Source of the DNA: Tipula vernalis
Taxonomy: Eukaryota; Arthropoda; Insecta; Diptera; Tipulidae
Assembly: GCA_958295665.1 (NCBI GenBank)
Contig: OY282560.1
Coordinates: 208,056,420-208,120,419, forward strand
Reading direction: 5' to 3'
DNA: 64,000 nucleotides
Shown: piece by piece, positions 1 to 10,503 of the stretch
Numbering within the stretch: the stretch's first letter is position 1
Layout of the letters: each line of letters starts with the position of its first letter
The notes under the pieces: model-generated
The model's input: only the letters and a program-made list of their open reading frames with translations
What the model was told of the DNA's origin: nothing
The model's database searches: none
Made by a program: the position numbers and the translations under genes

Positions 1-372
1 ATTACATCATAATGGGAATGGACAATGTAAATCTTCAGACACAAGCTAAGATGCAGTGTTTCCAAAACAGGGAAGATCTATTTAGTGCGATGCGGAACAT
101 TACGGACAAGGAACGGGGTATCTCATTTAATAAACCAAAAACCAAATATGTCAGCAGTTACTAAATCAGACGACAATTCAAAAACTAATAGTTATTTTAA
201 CAATCATAAACATCGTCAAACATCGTGCTACAATTGTGGTAAACTTGGGCATGTGTCGATCAACTGTAGTAAACCAAAAAGGCCTTATGGATCATGTATG
301 TCGTGTGAACAATTAGGTCATCATATGATGGAATGTCCATCAAGAAATGTAACAGCAAGTGGACATTAACAG
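1..372 (+). pseudogene. Ty3/Gypsy family A gag C-terminus (nucleocapsid), partial
   Basis: This is the end of a Gag protein, the particle-forming protein of an LTR retrotransposon, cut by the window edge. Two CCHC zinc knuckles (CX2CX4HX4C) are visible: CYNCGKLGHVSINC and CMSCEQLGHHMMEC, about 22 residues apart. They would bind the element's RNA. The first 110 bases read as Gag in another frame, so a frameshift lies near base 100. A protease begins 20 bases downstream, the normal gag-pol order. It is a decayed copy. Gag and the element class are secure; the clade is not assigned. Confidence 0.8.
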
Positions 373-390
373 TCGCGTGATATTAAAAAA

Positions 391-1178
391 ATGGGAGACA
401 CTCAACCGACAACAGTTAAAAATACGAATGAAAGATTGTATTTATGTACGGAGGAATCTAAATCGATTAATGCGCCATCGAGCAGTTGTGAGATGTTATC
501 TACAGGTATATTTGTTAATTTAAAATTATTTTTTAAAAACAATAGATGGATAAATATTTCGCCGTTGGTTGATACCGGAAGCCCTATAAGCATTATAAAA
601 GCTAATATTGTTCCGAATAATTCTTTTGATTTTCTTGCTGAATCATGTGGTGAATATTCTGGAATCAACCAGTATCGGATGGTACTATGTCGCATGACAT
701 GATATTCGGTCAGGATTTTTTAAAACTATGCGATACTAAAGTTAAGATAGGCGATCTTGAAGTTCAATTAAATTTAAATAATGTAGAAGATAATTTTGAA
801 AAGGAAATTCTCAATATTTCGGTTAATGAGGAAAATGTGAACTGTGTGGAGACTTTGCCAATTGATGCAAGTGTAGATTATGATACTAAATTAAAAATTT
901 TGGATATTTTTGTAAAAAATTATTTCGAGAGCGGTAAGCCGCTTGAGCCAGAAACAAAGTTCCAAATGAAGATTGAATTGACTTCAAATGAATATTTTTA
1001 TACGGTGCCTTGTCGACTATCCTTTGCAGAGCGTGATGTCCTTTCTGAAATTCTTCAGAATTTAGTCGCAAAAGGTGTAATTAGAAGGAGTGATTCTCCA
1101 TATTGTTCTCCAATTGTGTTAGTAAATAAACGTAATGGTCATGAAAAGCGATTATGTCCTATTATCCTATACCTGTGA
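391..1178 (+). pseudogene. Family A protease and N-terminal reverse transcriptase, frame-broken
   Basis: The first part carries an aspartic protease active site, LVDTGSPISII (DTG), at about 565-600. It would cut the Gag-Pol polyprotein. Near 690 the reading frame shifts by an overlap. The second frame has the end of protease (MIFGQDFL) followed by the reverse transcriptase start, with the Gypsy-type run KGVIRRSDSPYCSPIVLVNK. The frame breaks again near 1160. The next conserved block at 1226-1260 (LD-KSGFHHVN) is interrupted by TAA at 1232-1234. The order protease-RT without an intervening integrase is diagnostic of Ty3/Gypsy rather than Copia. Confidence 0.8.
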
Positions 1179-1258
1179 TAGAGGATCTTTTAAGTTACTT
1201 ACACGGTAAAACCTATTTTACAACGTTGGATTAAAAGTCGGGTTTCCATCACGTTAAT

Positions 1259-1666
1259 ATGGCTGAAAAAAGTGTTAAGTATACTAGTTTCGTGACACCT
1301 ATAGGGCAGTTCGAGTATGTCAGAATGCCTTTTGGTTTGAAAAACGGCCCTCCAGTATTTCAAAAGTTCATAACCACAATTTTTCAGGATTTAATTTCGT
1401 CAAATCAAATAGTGGTATATATAGATGATTTGCTAATTGCAACGGAGACTATTGAAGAGCATTGTGAAATTTTGAGGGATGTTCTTATTCTATTTTCAAA
1501 TAATTTACTAGAACTGCGGTTAGATAAGTGTCAAATATTAAGTAGAGAAATTAATTTTTTGGGGTATTCGACCAAACAAGAAAAACACGGAAGCAATTCA
1601 TCACTATCCGACTCCAAAAAGTATGAAAGAAACGCAACGATTCCTGAGTCTGAGTTCGTATTTTAG
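1259..1666 (+). pseudogene. Family A reverse transcriptase palm and catalytic core
   Basis: This continues the RT domain. It shows the Gypsy block MPFGLKNGPPVFQ and the catalytic box VVYIDDLLIA, with YIDD encoded at 1418-1429; the two aspartates bind catalytic metal. The thumb start LDKCQILSREINFLGY follows. Frame is lost at about 1570-1670, where the expected connection to RNase H should read. The protein would copy element RNA into DNA in cytoplasmic particles. The element is dead because of frameshifts and stops on both sides. Confidence 0.85.
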
Positions 1667-1770
1667 GAAGTTTGTAAGACTTTTGCCACATTGCTAAACC
1701 GTCACAGGACCTTATAAGAAAGGATAGTAAATTTGAGTTTGGTCCGAGCCAATTAGAATCGTTTAATTGT

Positions 1771-2181
1771 TTGAAAGCTAGGCTGGTAGCTGAACCAATT
1801 TTAGCAATTTTTTCTCCGAAAGATGAAACTCAATTACACTGCGACGCCAGTGCCGATGGATATGGTTCGATACTGATGCAAAAGAAGTCCGACCAGAAAT
1901 TTCATCCAATAAGTTACTTTTCAAAAAGAACAACTCCTCAAGAAACCAAATATCATTCCTATGAACTTGAGTGTCTGGCGATAGTGTACTCATTACGTAG
2001 ATTTAGGATTTATTTATATGGATGTCCCTTCAAGGTGATTACCGACAGCAATGCATTGACTCTTACGCTAAATAAAAAAATAATCAACCCTAGGATTGCT
2101 CGTTGGGCATTAGAGCTACAAGAATTCGACTACTCAGTAGAGCATAGAGGTAGCGCTCGTATGCAACACGTAGATGCTTAA
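1771..2181 (+). pseudogene. Family A RNase H domain
   Basis: RNase H removes the RNA strand of the RNA-DNA hybrid during reverse transcription. The Gypsy signature LHCDASADGYGSIL holds the first catalytic Asp. YHSYELECLAIVYSLRRFR holds the Glu, and VITDSNALT the next Asp. The block ends in RIARWALELQEFDYSVEHR, followed by a broken version of the usual ADALSR end (a stop near 2180). The domain is well preserved compared with the flanking junctions. Confidence 0.85.
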
Positions 2182-2201
2182 GCAGATCTGAGTCTATATT
2201 A

Positions 2202-3433
2202 GTGGTAGAGGAAAACCCTTTTGAACAGACTATGGCGATCTTGCAATATAAAGATCCAAAACTCGAAACTTTGCGTTTGGAGTTAGAAGTAAAGGAGAGT
2301 CCATTCTATGAACTTCGTGATGGATTAGTTTATAGAAAAATCTCAAAGTCGCAAATTAGATTTTATATACCGGAAGTTTTAGAGAGTCAAATTATCCGTA
2401 ATGTACATGATAAGTTAGGTCATGTTGGATTGGACAAATCAATTGAGTTTATTTCACGAAATTACTGGTTTCCACGTATGAGAGAAAAGGTTAAAAACTA
2501 CATAGGAAATTGTCTTAAGTGTATTACGTATTCGGTTCCAAGTGGAAGAAAAGAAGGATATCTTCACTCCATCCCTAAGGGATGCGAACCATTTCACACC
2601 ATTCATGTAGATTTTTACGGACCTTTAAATGCTACCAAGCTGAAAAATAAATATATTTTATCAGTAATAGATGCGTTCACTAAGTTTGTCCGCCTTTATC
2701 CAACGAGAACCACTAATACGAAAGATACTATTAAGAGTTTAGGTAATTATTTCCGCTTTTATAGTCGTCCAAAAAGGTTAATCAGTGATCGGGGAAGTAA
2801 TTTTACTTCAAATGATTTCAAGTTCTTTATGCAAAAAAATTGTATTCAGCACATTCTGGTAGCAACGGCAACACCTCGTGCTAACGGTCAAGTCGAGCGA
2901 GTACATAGATCATTGACTCCAATGTTATCTAAATTGGTAGATAAAGAACGAAAGGTTGATTGGGACAATGTGTTGGATCAAGTTAAATTCGCTTTTAACA
3001 ATACCATTAGTATAGTTCAACGAAAGAAACGGCCAGTATGTTGCTTTACGGATTGAATCAGAGGGGTCCGGTTAGTGATAAAATGATGGAGTACCTGGAT
3101 TCAATTGAACTCGGTTCAGATTATTTATCATTGTCAGATCGTAGAAAAGAGACATCCGAACACATAGAGAAAATTCAAAATTATAATGAAGAATATTATA
3201 ATAAGAAGCAAAAACCGGCTAGAACTTACGAGTATAAGGTAGACGATTTGATAATGATTCAAAATATGGATACTACTCCTAACGTAAACAAAAAATTGAT
3301 ACCTCAGTTTAAAGGACCATATAGAATTTCAGTTGTTCTTGATAATGATAGATATGTTGTCGAAGACGTTGTACGCGGTATGACTATACTTAAACTTGAA
3401 ATATACATCAAATTCCTCGCTGTGTTGTAAAAA
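2202..3433 (+). pseudogene. Family A integrase, two frames
   Basis: Integrase inserts the element DNA into the host genome. The N-terminal HHCC zinc-binding site is seen as VHDKLGHVG ... GNCLKC. The catalytic core follows with HTIHVDFYGPL (first Asp), ISDRGSNFTS (second Asp) and ANGQVERVHRSL (Glu). Near 3040-3056 the frame shifts by one. The second frame carries the C-terminal domain, including LIPQFKGPYRISVVL, and stops at about 3430. No 3' LTR follows; an antisense LINE fragment begins within a few bases, so the element is truncated here. Confidence 0.85.
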
Positions 3434-3439
3434 AGTCAG

Positions 3440-3890
3440 CTTGTCCGTTTCTAAACTTGATTTGATCATCTTAGCATAGGCCTTATATTTACGATTCTTT
3501 AGATTTATAAGCCGGTCATCGAACGATGGGGATGAATATTTGGTGATTTATTAGAAATAGGCATATAGAGTTCAAAACCTTGCAGTAAGATCTCATAAAA
3601 TTTGTCGACATTTTCATTCACATCCTTTGCATTTAGAATCTCATCCCAATTCATTGCTTCCATGTAAATATGCAGATGCAGACTAGTATGGTGTATCTTT
3701 TTAAAGTTGTATTTGATTTGTTGCAGGTGTTCAGATTTCGGCACACAGTCAGTAGTATCAAATATCCAAAGATTTATGGTTGATATCATTTATGACAAAT
3801 GGATTGAGTGATTTAGTTTTTTTAAATGCATCTACTTCATGAATGAAGACAAGATCTAAAAACCTCCCCAGATTATTAGAAATGTGTTAA
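3440..3890 (-). pseudogene. Non-LTR retrotransposon ORF2 fragment (endonuclease-RT linker)
   Basis: Read on the minus strand, this has the look of the region between the apurinic-type endonuclease and the RT in Jockey/CR1-type LINEs. Visible blocks are LDLVFIHEVDAF, then DTTDCVPKSEHLQQIKYNF, MNWDEILNAKDV, NENVDKFYEILLQGFELY, and finally, after a frameshift near 3520, FDDRLINLKNRKYKAYAKM. No RT motif follows. At least two frameshifts show it is dead. Both ends are abrupt, and it separates two pieces of Gypsy integrase-like sequence. The family is inferred from the motif pattern only. Confidence 0.6.
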
Positions 3891-3894
3891 ATAA

Positions 3895-4090
3895 GTTTAA
3901 ATTGTAACCATGCATTGCATCAACGAACAAAAATTATCCATCTGATTTTATATTGTTTGGAAGAATGCAATTAAATTCACGGTTAAAATCCCAGATGATA
4001 TTTGGAAAATTAAAGTCGCTCAATTTACAGGAACGCATCTAGGACGTTGTACGAGGTATTACTGTATATAGGAAAAATAGTGAAAATTAG
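3895..4090 (+). pseudogene. Second Gypsy integrase C-terminal relic
   Basis: A short stretch reads as the end of a Gypsy integrase core (a block like NHALHQRTKN...DFILFG) and then a run encoding DVVRGITVY near 4040-4070. The latter closely matches family A at 3360-3390, where the same DVVRG block ends the integrase. It may be a deleted duplicate of family A or the far side of the LINE-interrupted copy. Frame breaks make the call tentative. Confidence 0.4.
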
Positions 4091-4185
4091 TATTTTTTTT
4101 CATTACTATATAAATAAATCTAGGCCTTGAAAATTGCATTCTTGATTTTTAAACATTTCTCGCTCTATTTTAACTTTCTGTAACA

Positions 4186-4371
4186 TTATAGTTCTTCCAT
4201 GGCATTATTGTGACGATGCATTTCCTCAATTTTCGATTTTTCAGCGTCACACAATCGATCAATTCCCCGATAAACCCTTTTGAGGTTTGATACCATTAAC
4301 ACGTGTTGTGCCTGTTGTTCTTTGAAAACATTTGAGAGATTTTCAAGAAAATCTGTGTCAGCAGCTGTCAT
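4186..4371 (-). CDS. Small predicted coiled-coil protein, unknown function
   Basis: This is a 61-codon ORF with a normal-looking amino-acid mix, rich in charged helix formers: FLENLSNVFKEQQAQHV, LKRVYRGIDRLCDAEKSKIE, EMHRHNNAMEEL, then TAA. It looks like a short coiled coil. A TATAAAT lies about 50 bases before the ATG on the same strand. I see no AATAAA shortly after the stop and no match to a TE protein I know. It could be a small host gene, one exon of a larger gene, or chance. I do not assign a function. Confidence 0.3.
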   Translation of the reverse strand: MTAADTDFLENLSNVFKEQQAQHVLMVSNLKRVYRGIDRLCDAEKSKIEEMHRHNNAMEEL

Positions 4372-4796
4372 TCGTCACTCGGTAAATTTTTTCGGAGCGA
4401 TTACATTTATATGTCATTCAATTGTCAATTAAACGTCAAGACAAAAACTACAAAATAGAATAAAAAATTATTTAAAGAAAAATTGTTTTGTTGAAAAAAT
4501 TAATTTGTTTAGTTATTTATTATATATAGTATGTACTTGTTTTGTAGTATAAAAAAATTCAGCTGTGAAATGTCAATCCTGAAGCATTAACTCCCTATTT
4601 CTTTACTACTCGTATAACTAGGGCAACTTTTTACGAATTTAGTTTGTTTGATAATATAAACCTTCTTAAGATTTCTGTAAAGTGTAAAGTGTGTCAAAAA
4701 ATCAAAACAAAACTATAAAATGTTTTTTCGTAAAAACCAAAGTCCAATTTATAATACGCTTTTCAAAATAAGCCTAAATTGAGTCTAACAGCCAAA
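4372..4796. other. AT-rich spacer before the Helitron
   Basis: No coding region or repeat was recognised. It ends at an A that forms the left half of the Helitron target site. Confidence 0.6.
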
Positions 4797-5557
4797 TCTA
4801 TATATATAAAAATGAATGTTTGTCTGTATGTCCTTTATAGAATCGTAAGCTATGCATTTGATCATGTGATGATCTTTAGCAAAGTTGTTGTGCATGAGCC
4901 CACGAAGGTTTCTGAGTTGGTACGACCAATTTTCGACAGATGGCGCCACTGTCATCCAATGAATTTCATATATTGCCGTGACAGTTCATGATGATTTGAA
5001 TTGAAACGAAAACAGCGAACGAATGATGACGTTTCGAGTTGTGGGTGACATAAGAATTTATGTAAATTGTGAAATTCATGTCCGGCTCACATTGAACAGA
5101 TAATATTGTGCATATTTTTATATTTGGGATCGTTTTTCGAATAGTTTTGTGCATTTCATTGTGAGTTAAATTAATAATTTAAATAAATAATTCAATCGAA
5201 TTAAATTTTCGTAGTTTCCGTGAACTGATTTTATTCATTTTCCACAGTGAATTCACGAAGATCATCGAATGTGTATGTGAAGGATCTGACTGCTGATTGA
5301 CGTTCCGACCGCATTTGCTGTGCAGTTATTTTTCGGATATCATAGTGAGTGGAATTAAAATCGATTTCAACAATTCTCGAATGCTGATTTTTTTCACTTC
5401 AATTTTTCCTCAGCGAATTGGTGATCACCGTCAATATTAACATTTCCAACCGTGTGTGAACAGCCGGTTCAATTGGATTGGATACATTGTGAGATTCGGA
5501 TTGCTGATTGACATCTAATAAATTCAAACGCATTTTTCACGTCGTTCCCGTACAATT
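4797..5557 (+). other. Helitron 5' non-coding region
   Basis: About 760 bases separate the TC terminus from the first ATG of the RepHel reading frame. No ORF or internal repeat was recognised. It presumably holds the element promoter and the replication start. Confidence 0.6.
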
Positions 5558-6781
5558 ATGCCTCCAAAGCGACAAGCAATTGGCCGATCTACACCTCAAG
5601 CACGGAAGAAAAGAGCATTACGAGCTCCAGAATCAGACGAGCAACGAGCATTAAGGCTGGAAAATCTTCGAGTACATGCCGCTGAGACCCGTTCGTCTGA
5701 ATCATCTGAACAACGAGAAGTGAGGTTAGAAACTGATCGAATACGTACTACTCAGGCCCGTTCGTCTGAGACAACTGAACAACGGGAAAGAAGGCTGCAA
5801 AATGTTCGAATAAGCACCGCTCGATCAAAACGAACACTGTACGCTGATTTAAATCTTGGTGCATTCCATTATGACAGTAATAATGATTACAGTCTTCATC
5901 CAAGTGTCGTCATTGGAAAAATGGATAAAATTTGCATGTATTGTAGCGCCCTCAAATTTAAGAACGAAACGCCAGGAATGTGCTGCGCCAATGGAAAAGT
6001 TAAACTGCCAGAATTACATCCACCACCCGAACCACTATCAACGTAGCTATCAGGTGTTACACGTGAGTCGAAGCATTTCTTGGAAAACATCCGCAAATAC
6101 AATTCATGTTTTCAAATGACATCGTTCGGTGCAACGAACATCGTGCGCGAAAATTAAATGCCAACATTCAGAGTCCAAGGGCAAATTTATCATCGTGCCG
6201 GATCGCTTCTACCATTGCCGGACGCAGATCACAAGTTTCTTCAAATTTATTTCATGGCAAACAGTGATGAACAAATTGAACAACGATGTCATTATAATGC
6301 GGGCACTAGACGAGAAATCGTGGCTGCGTTACAAGCCCTTTTCGATCAACACAATGAATTAGTTCAGTTGTTTAAAACCGCCATTCAACGAATGCCAGCC
6401 GATGACTACGCAGTTGTAATTCGAGCAGACAAAAGACCCGTTGGCCAACACGAAAGACAGTTCAATGCACCAACAATCGATGAAGTAGCGATCGTGATAG
6501 TTGGCGAAGAATTCGAATCGCGCGATATAATTATTCATCGCAGAAGTGGTGACGTTCAGCGAGTCTCCGATACTCATCGCTCATACGACGGATTGCAGTA
6601 TCCGATTCTGTTTTGGCGAGGAGAAGATGGATATCATTTCAATATCAAAATGAGAAATTCACAAACAGACGAGGAAACGAATAAGAAAGTCAGTGCCATG
6701 AATTATTATTCGTATCGATTGATGATTCATCAAGACGCTGAGAACCACATTCTGAAATGTCGACAATTGTTCCATCAATAA
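5558..6781 (+). pseudogene. Helitron RepHel N-terminal region, frame-broken
   Basis: The ATG at 5558 starts a basic region of three near-identical repeats of about 27 residues, each like SDEQRALRLENLRVHAAETR. ADLNLGAFHYDSNNDYS and a Cys cluster (CMYCSALKFKNETPGMCC) follow, typical of Helitron N-termini. Frame shifts near 6040. The next frame, 6158-6781, has YHRAGSLLP, DAPTIDEVAIVIVGEEFESR-like blocks and YPILFWRGEDGYHF. It ends at NYYSYRLMIHQD, the start of the helitron-like N domain, with a TAA at 6779-6781. The function is in DNA binding and Rep support. Confidence 0.85.
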
Positions 6782-7735
6782 ATCGTCGACATGTACGCGA
6801 AGATTGAAACCGAACGACTCCTATATATTCGATTGAATCAAACCGAGTTGCGTTCTGAAGGGTCCACGGCACATGCATGAATACGCACAAGATGCGATGA
6901 CATCCGTATGCGCATATGGTCGTCCAGATTTGTTCATCACATTTACATGTAATCCAACAAGGGATGAAATTAAAGAACTTCTGTTAGCTGGACAATCATC
7001 TTCGGACCGCCATGACATTACCGCACGCGTATTTAAACAAAAATTGAAATCTTTGATGGATTTTATTATCAAGCATCACGTTTTTGGAGAGACACGCTGC
7101 TGGATGTATTCCATTGAATGGCAGAAAAGAGGATTACCACATGTACATATTTTGGTTTGGTTAATCAACAAAATTACGCCAGATCAAATTGACCAAATCA
7201 TCTCAGCAGAAATACCAGATAAGGACATTGATCCAGACTTATTCGACGTCGTTACCAAAAATATGATTCATGATCCATGTGGCGCATTCAACAACAATTC
7301 ATCATGCATGTCTGATGGGAAATGCACGAAACGATACCCAAGAAACTTGGTTTCTGATACCATCACTGGCAATGACGGGTACCCACTGTATCGTCGACGA
7401 TCAGTTGAGGATGGCGGCAAATCCAAAGTTCTGAAAGTACGAAACGTTGATGTCGAAGTCGATAATCGTTGGGTTGTGCCATATTCACCGTTGCTCTCAA
7501 AGACCTTCAAAGCACACATTAATGTTGAGTATTGCAATTCAGTGAAGTCGATCAAATACATTTGCAAATATGTCAACAAAGGAAGCGACATGGCAGTCTT
7601 TGGAATAGGGAATGTGGCCGCACCGCTCGATGAAATCATCCAATACCAACTTGGACGCTACATTAGCAGCAATGAAGCAGTATGGCGCATCTTTTCATTT
7701 CCAATCCATGAACGACATCCAACAGTATAGTACAC
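6782..7735 (+). pseudogene. Helitron Rep (HUH, two-tyrosine) nuclease domain
   Basis: Rep nicks and joins single-stranded DNA ends during rolling-circle transposition. Visible motifs in order: DLFITFTCNP, the HUH metal site in GLPHVHILVWL, and the two-tyrosine active site in IKYICKYVNKG, with tyrosines four residues apart. The ORF from 6873 is 285 codons and holds all of these. It is followed by a stop near 7730, after which the sequence runs on in another frame. The catalytic residues themselves are intact. Confidence 0.9.
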
Positions 7736-9012
7736 TTGGCGGTGCATCTCGAGAATGGACAGCGCGTATACTTCACAGCAGATAATGTACGTGCAAGAGC
7801 ATTGGTTCCACCGGTAACAACTTTAACTGCATTTTACTCATTGTGCCAAGATGATATTTTTGCAAAGACTCTACTTTATTCTGAGGTACCGAAATTCTAC
7901 ACATGAAATGCATCGGCTAAAAAGTTTCAACGTCGCAAACAAGGTAAAGCAGTTGAAGGACATCCCAATTTGTATTCCAGTGACGCATTGGGTCGTCTGT
8001 ACACTGTTCACCCGAACAATACAGAATGCTTCTATCTGCGATTGCTATTAATCAATGTACGTGGACCGACATCTTTCCAAGATTTAAGAACAGTGAACGG
8101 TCAGCTGTGCGCCACTTATGGCCAAGCTTGCCAGGAACTAAATCTTCTTGAGAATGATGCACATTGGGACACTGCACTCGCTGATGCATCGAATACTGCT
8201 CGACCACAGCAAATACGCACGTTATTTGCCATAATATTGACAACCTGCTTCCCATCTAATCCAAAAGATCTTTGGGAAAATACAAAGACTGCATTAGTGA
8301 AGATATTCTACATCGTTTGCGCGCTGCGAATCAAAATCCGGACATTCAATTCACACCAAAGGTGCAACTGGGAATGCCTGCTCCGAACTGACCAGCGAAC
8401 GACCTTTTCGATCGTGATTTGCAACGAGAAACACACTTTGATTCTGACGAACTGGGGACATTTGTTCAGACAAATCTTCCGCAGTTGGTTCCAGAACAAC
8501 GCATTGCGTATGACAGAATTATGCGTGCAATCACAGAACAAAGCGGTGGACTGTTTTTCATAGATGCGCCCGGTGGTACAGCCAAGACTTTTCTTCCTTC
8601 ACTCATTTTGGCAACCATACGATCACAAAATTATATTGCACTGGCCATTGCATCATCTGGAATTGCGGCAACTCTTTTGGATGGTAGCCGAACAGCGCAT
8701 TCAGCATTGAAACTGCCGTTGAATTTACAAAACACTTAGGCACCAACATTCAACATTAGCAAAAACTCTGGAATGGGCAAAGTACTCTAAACGTGTCAAA
8801 TTATCATATGGGACGAATGTACAATGTCTCACAAGAAAACATTGGAAGCGCTTGATCGTACACTGCGAGATTTGAGAGGAAACGCACGGATCTTCGGTGG
8901 CGCACTCATTTTATTGTCTGGTGATTTTCGACAAACACTGCCGGTTATACCACGTTCAACACCCGCTGATGAACTTAATGCATGTCTCAAATCATCAGTT
9001 TTATGGCGTCAT
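7736..9012 (+). pseudogene. Helitron Rep-helicase linker and N-terminal Pif1-type helicase
   Basis: The helicase unwinds the transposing strand. The linker reads in several frames (for example YSSDALGRLYTVHP and RLLLINVRGPTSFQDLR at 7970-8080). The Walker A loop is FFIDAPGGTAKTFLP near 8555, with Ala where Gly is usual before the catalytic Lys. A stop at about 8737 interrupts the frame. The Walker B block IIWDECTMS follows near 8805-8830, then LSGDFRQTLPVIP. The frame ends at LWRHLQKL, where the LINE has inserted. Confidence 0.88.
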
Positions 9013-9023
9013 TTACAGAAATT
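9013..9023 (+). repeat. Target-site duplication, left copy
   Basis: TTACAGAAATT is present here and again at 10493-10503, exactly flanking the LINE. An 11-bp duplication fits target-primed reverse transcription. Confidence 0.9.
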
Positions 9024-10271
9024 ATAAATGCAGCATTTAGAATCAAATGTGTACCAAGCTTATGGAAAATTGCAGAAGTAATTATGATCCCAAAACCTGG
9101 GAAACCACCACACATAACATCGTCTTATAGGCCAATTTCGCTATTGCCAGTCATGTCCAAACTCTTTGAGAAGCTTCTGGTAAAAAGATTAAATCCGATA
9201 ATCGAGAGTAAAAACTTGATCCCAAATCATCAGTTCGGTTTTCGCAACCAACACTCAACAATTGATCAAGTACACCGAATAACCAGTATAATTGAGAAAG
9301 CATTAGAGGAGAAAAAAGTCTGTTCAACAGTATTTCTAGACGTTGCACAAGCGTTTGATAGAGTGTGGCATGAAGGACTTAACCACAAGTTAAGGAATCT
9401 TCTACCAATGCAATTTGCTAAGATACTAGAATCATACTTGAAAGATAGGTTCTTCAGGATTAAGTTAGATGATACATTTTCTGAATTGAAAGAAATCAAT
9501 GCAGGAGTTCCACAGGGCAGTGTATTAGGGCCGGTTTTATACCTACTATATACTTATGATCTTCCTACATTAGAAAACAACACAGTGGCAACTTTTGCAG
9601 ATGATACGGCGATCTTAGCTGTTGGAAAAAGCAACGAAGAATCAACACAGAAGCTACAATCAGCTATAACTCAAATATATAAATGGACAAATAGATGGAG
9701 AATAAAACTAAATGAAGCTAAATCAGTTCACATCAACTTTACAAACAGACGAATCGAACATATTCCGATTACCATAAATCGGGAAATAATACCGCATGCG
9801 AACACAGCTAAGTATCTCGGCATGACCCTGGATGCTAAACTACGATGGAAAGCACACGTCAAGAAGAAAAGTGAAGAATTAAGACTTAAATACAGAAAAA
9901 TGTATTGGCTGATGGGAAGGAACTCTTCTTTATCAACATACAACAAGCTTCTACTTTATAAGCAAATATTGAAACCGATTTGGACTTATGGTATTCAGCT
10001 TTGGGGTTGTACCAAACAGAGCAACGTAAATATCATCCAAAGATTTCAGAATATGGTATTAAGGAACATCGTTGATGCACCTTGGTATGTTAGGAACAAT
10101 GACCTTCATAGGGACCTAAAAATGAACCTCATCTTAAATGAAATCCAGGAAAAAGCACGGAGACATGAAGAAAGGCTCCGCCAACATGTGAACATTGAGG
10201 CAACTCAGCTCCTAAGCATCACGAATTTAGTTCGCAGACTTAAAAGAACCAAACCTTTTGAGCTGGTGTGA
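9024..10271 (+). CDS. LINE reverse transcriptase, 5'-truncated but open
   Basis: The frame is open from the insertion junction to the TGA near 10271, though the apparent ATG at 8982 belongs to the Helitron and is fortuitous. RT blocks are SSYRPISLLPVMSKLFEKLL, NHQFGFRNQHSTIDQVHR, FLDVAQAFDRVWHEGL, GVPQGSVLGPVLYLLY and the catalytic ATFADDTAIL (FADD in place of the commoner YADD). The thumb and C-terminal region follow to the end. The endonuclease and gag-like ORF1 are absent because of 5' truncation, so it cannot move itself. An uninterrupted frame suggests a fairly recent insertion compared with its host Helitron. Confidence 0.9.
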   Translation: MNAAFRIKCVPSLWKIAEVIMIPKPGKPPHITSSYRPISLLPVMSKLFEKLLVKRLNPIIESKNLIPNHQFGFRNQHSTIDQVHRITSIIEKALEEKKVCSTVFLDVAQAFDRVWHEGLNHKLRNLLPMQFAKILESYLKDRFFRIKLDDTFSELKEINAGVPQGSVLGPVLYLLYTYDLPTLENNTVATFADDTAILAVGKSNEESTQKLQSAITQIYKWTNRWRIKLNEAKSVHINFTNRRIEHIPITINREIIPHANTAKYLGMTLDAKLRWKAHVKKKSEELRLKYRKMYWLMGRNSSLSTYNKLLLYKQILKPIWTYGIQLWGCTKQSNVNIIQRFQNMVLRNIVDAPWYVRNNDLHRDLKMNLILNEIQEKARRHEERLRQHVNIEATQLLSITNLVRRLKRTKPFELV

Positions 10272-10492
10272 TTGTCAGTTTAAGCAGCATTATGCTGATC
10301 TAAAATCCACAACAAAGATGTGGTTTACATCAATTTACCGAACACTATGGAATGCCAATGGGAAGAAGCCATAGATTAATTTAAGTTAGTAAATTAAGTC
10401 AGAAACCAATTGCTCATTAGTCCAGGAGACTAGATTGTAATTACATAAAATAAATAAATAAAATTTATTTTAAATTAAAAAAAAAAAAAAAA
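9024..10492 (+). mobile_element. 5'-truncated Jockey-like LINE inserted in the Helitron helicase
   Basis: This 1,469-bp insertion begins abruptly inside the RT domain and ends in a poly(A) run after AATAAATAAATAAA-like signals. It lies between perfect 11-bp repeats. 5' truncation plus poly(A) plus duplication is the classic product of incomplete target-primed reverse transcription. It has the same orientation as the Helitron. Confidence 0.93.
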
Positions 10493-10503
10493 TTACAGAA
10501 ATT
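10493..10503 (+). repeat. Target-site duplication, right copy
   Basis: This is an exact copy of the 11-bp TTACAGAAATT at 9013-9023. The Helitron helicase sequence resumes immediately after it. Confidence 0.9.
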
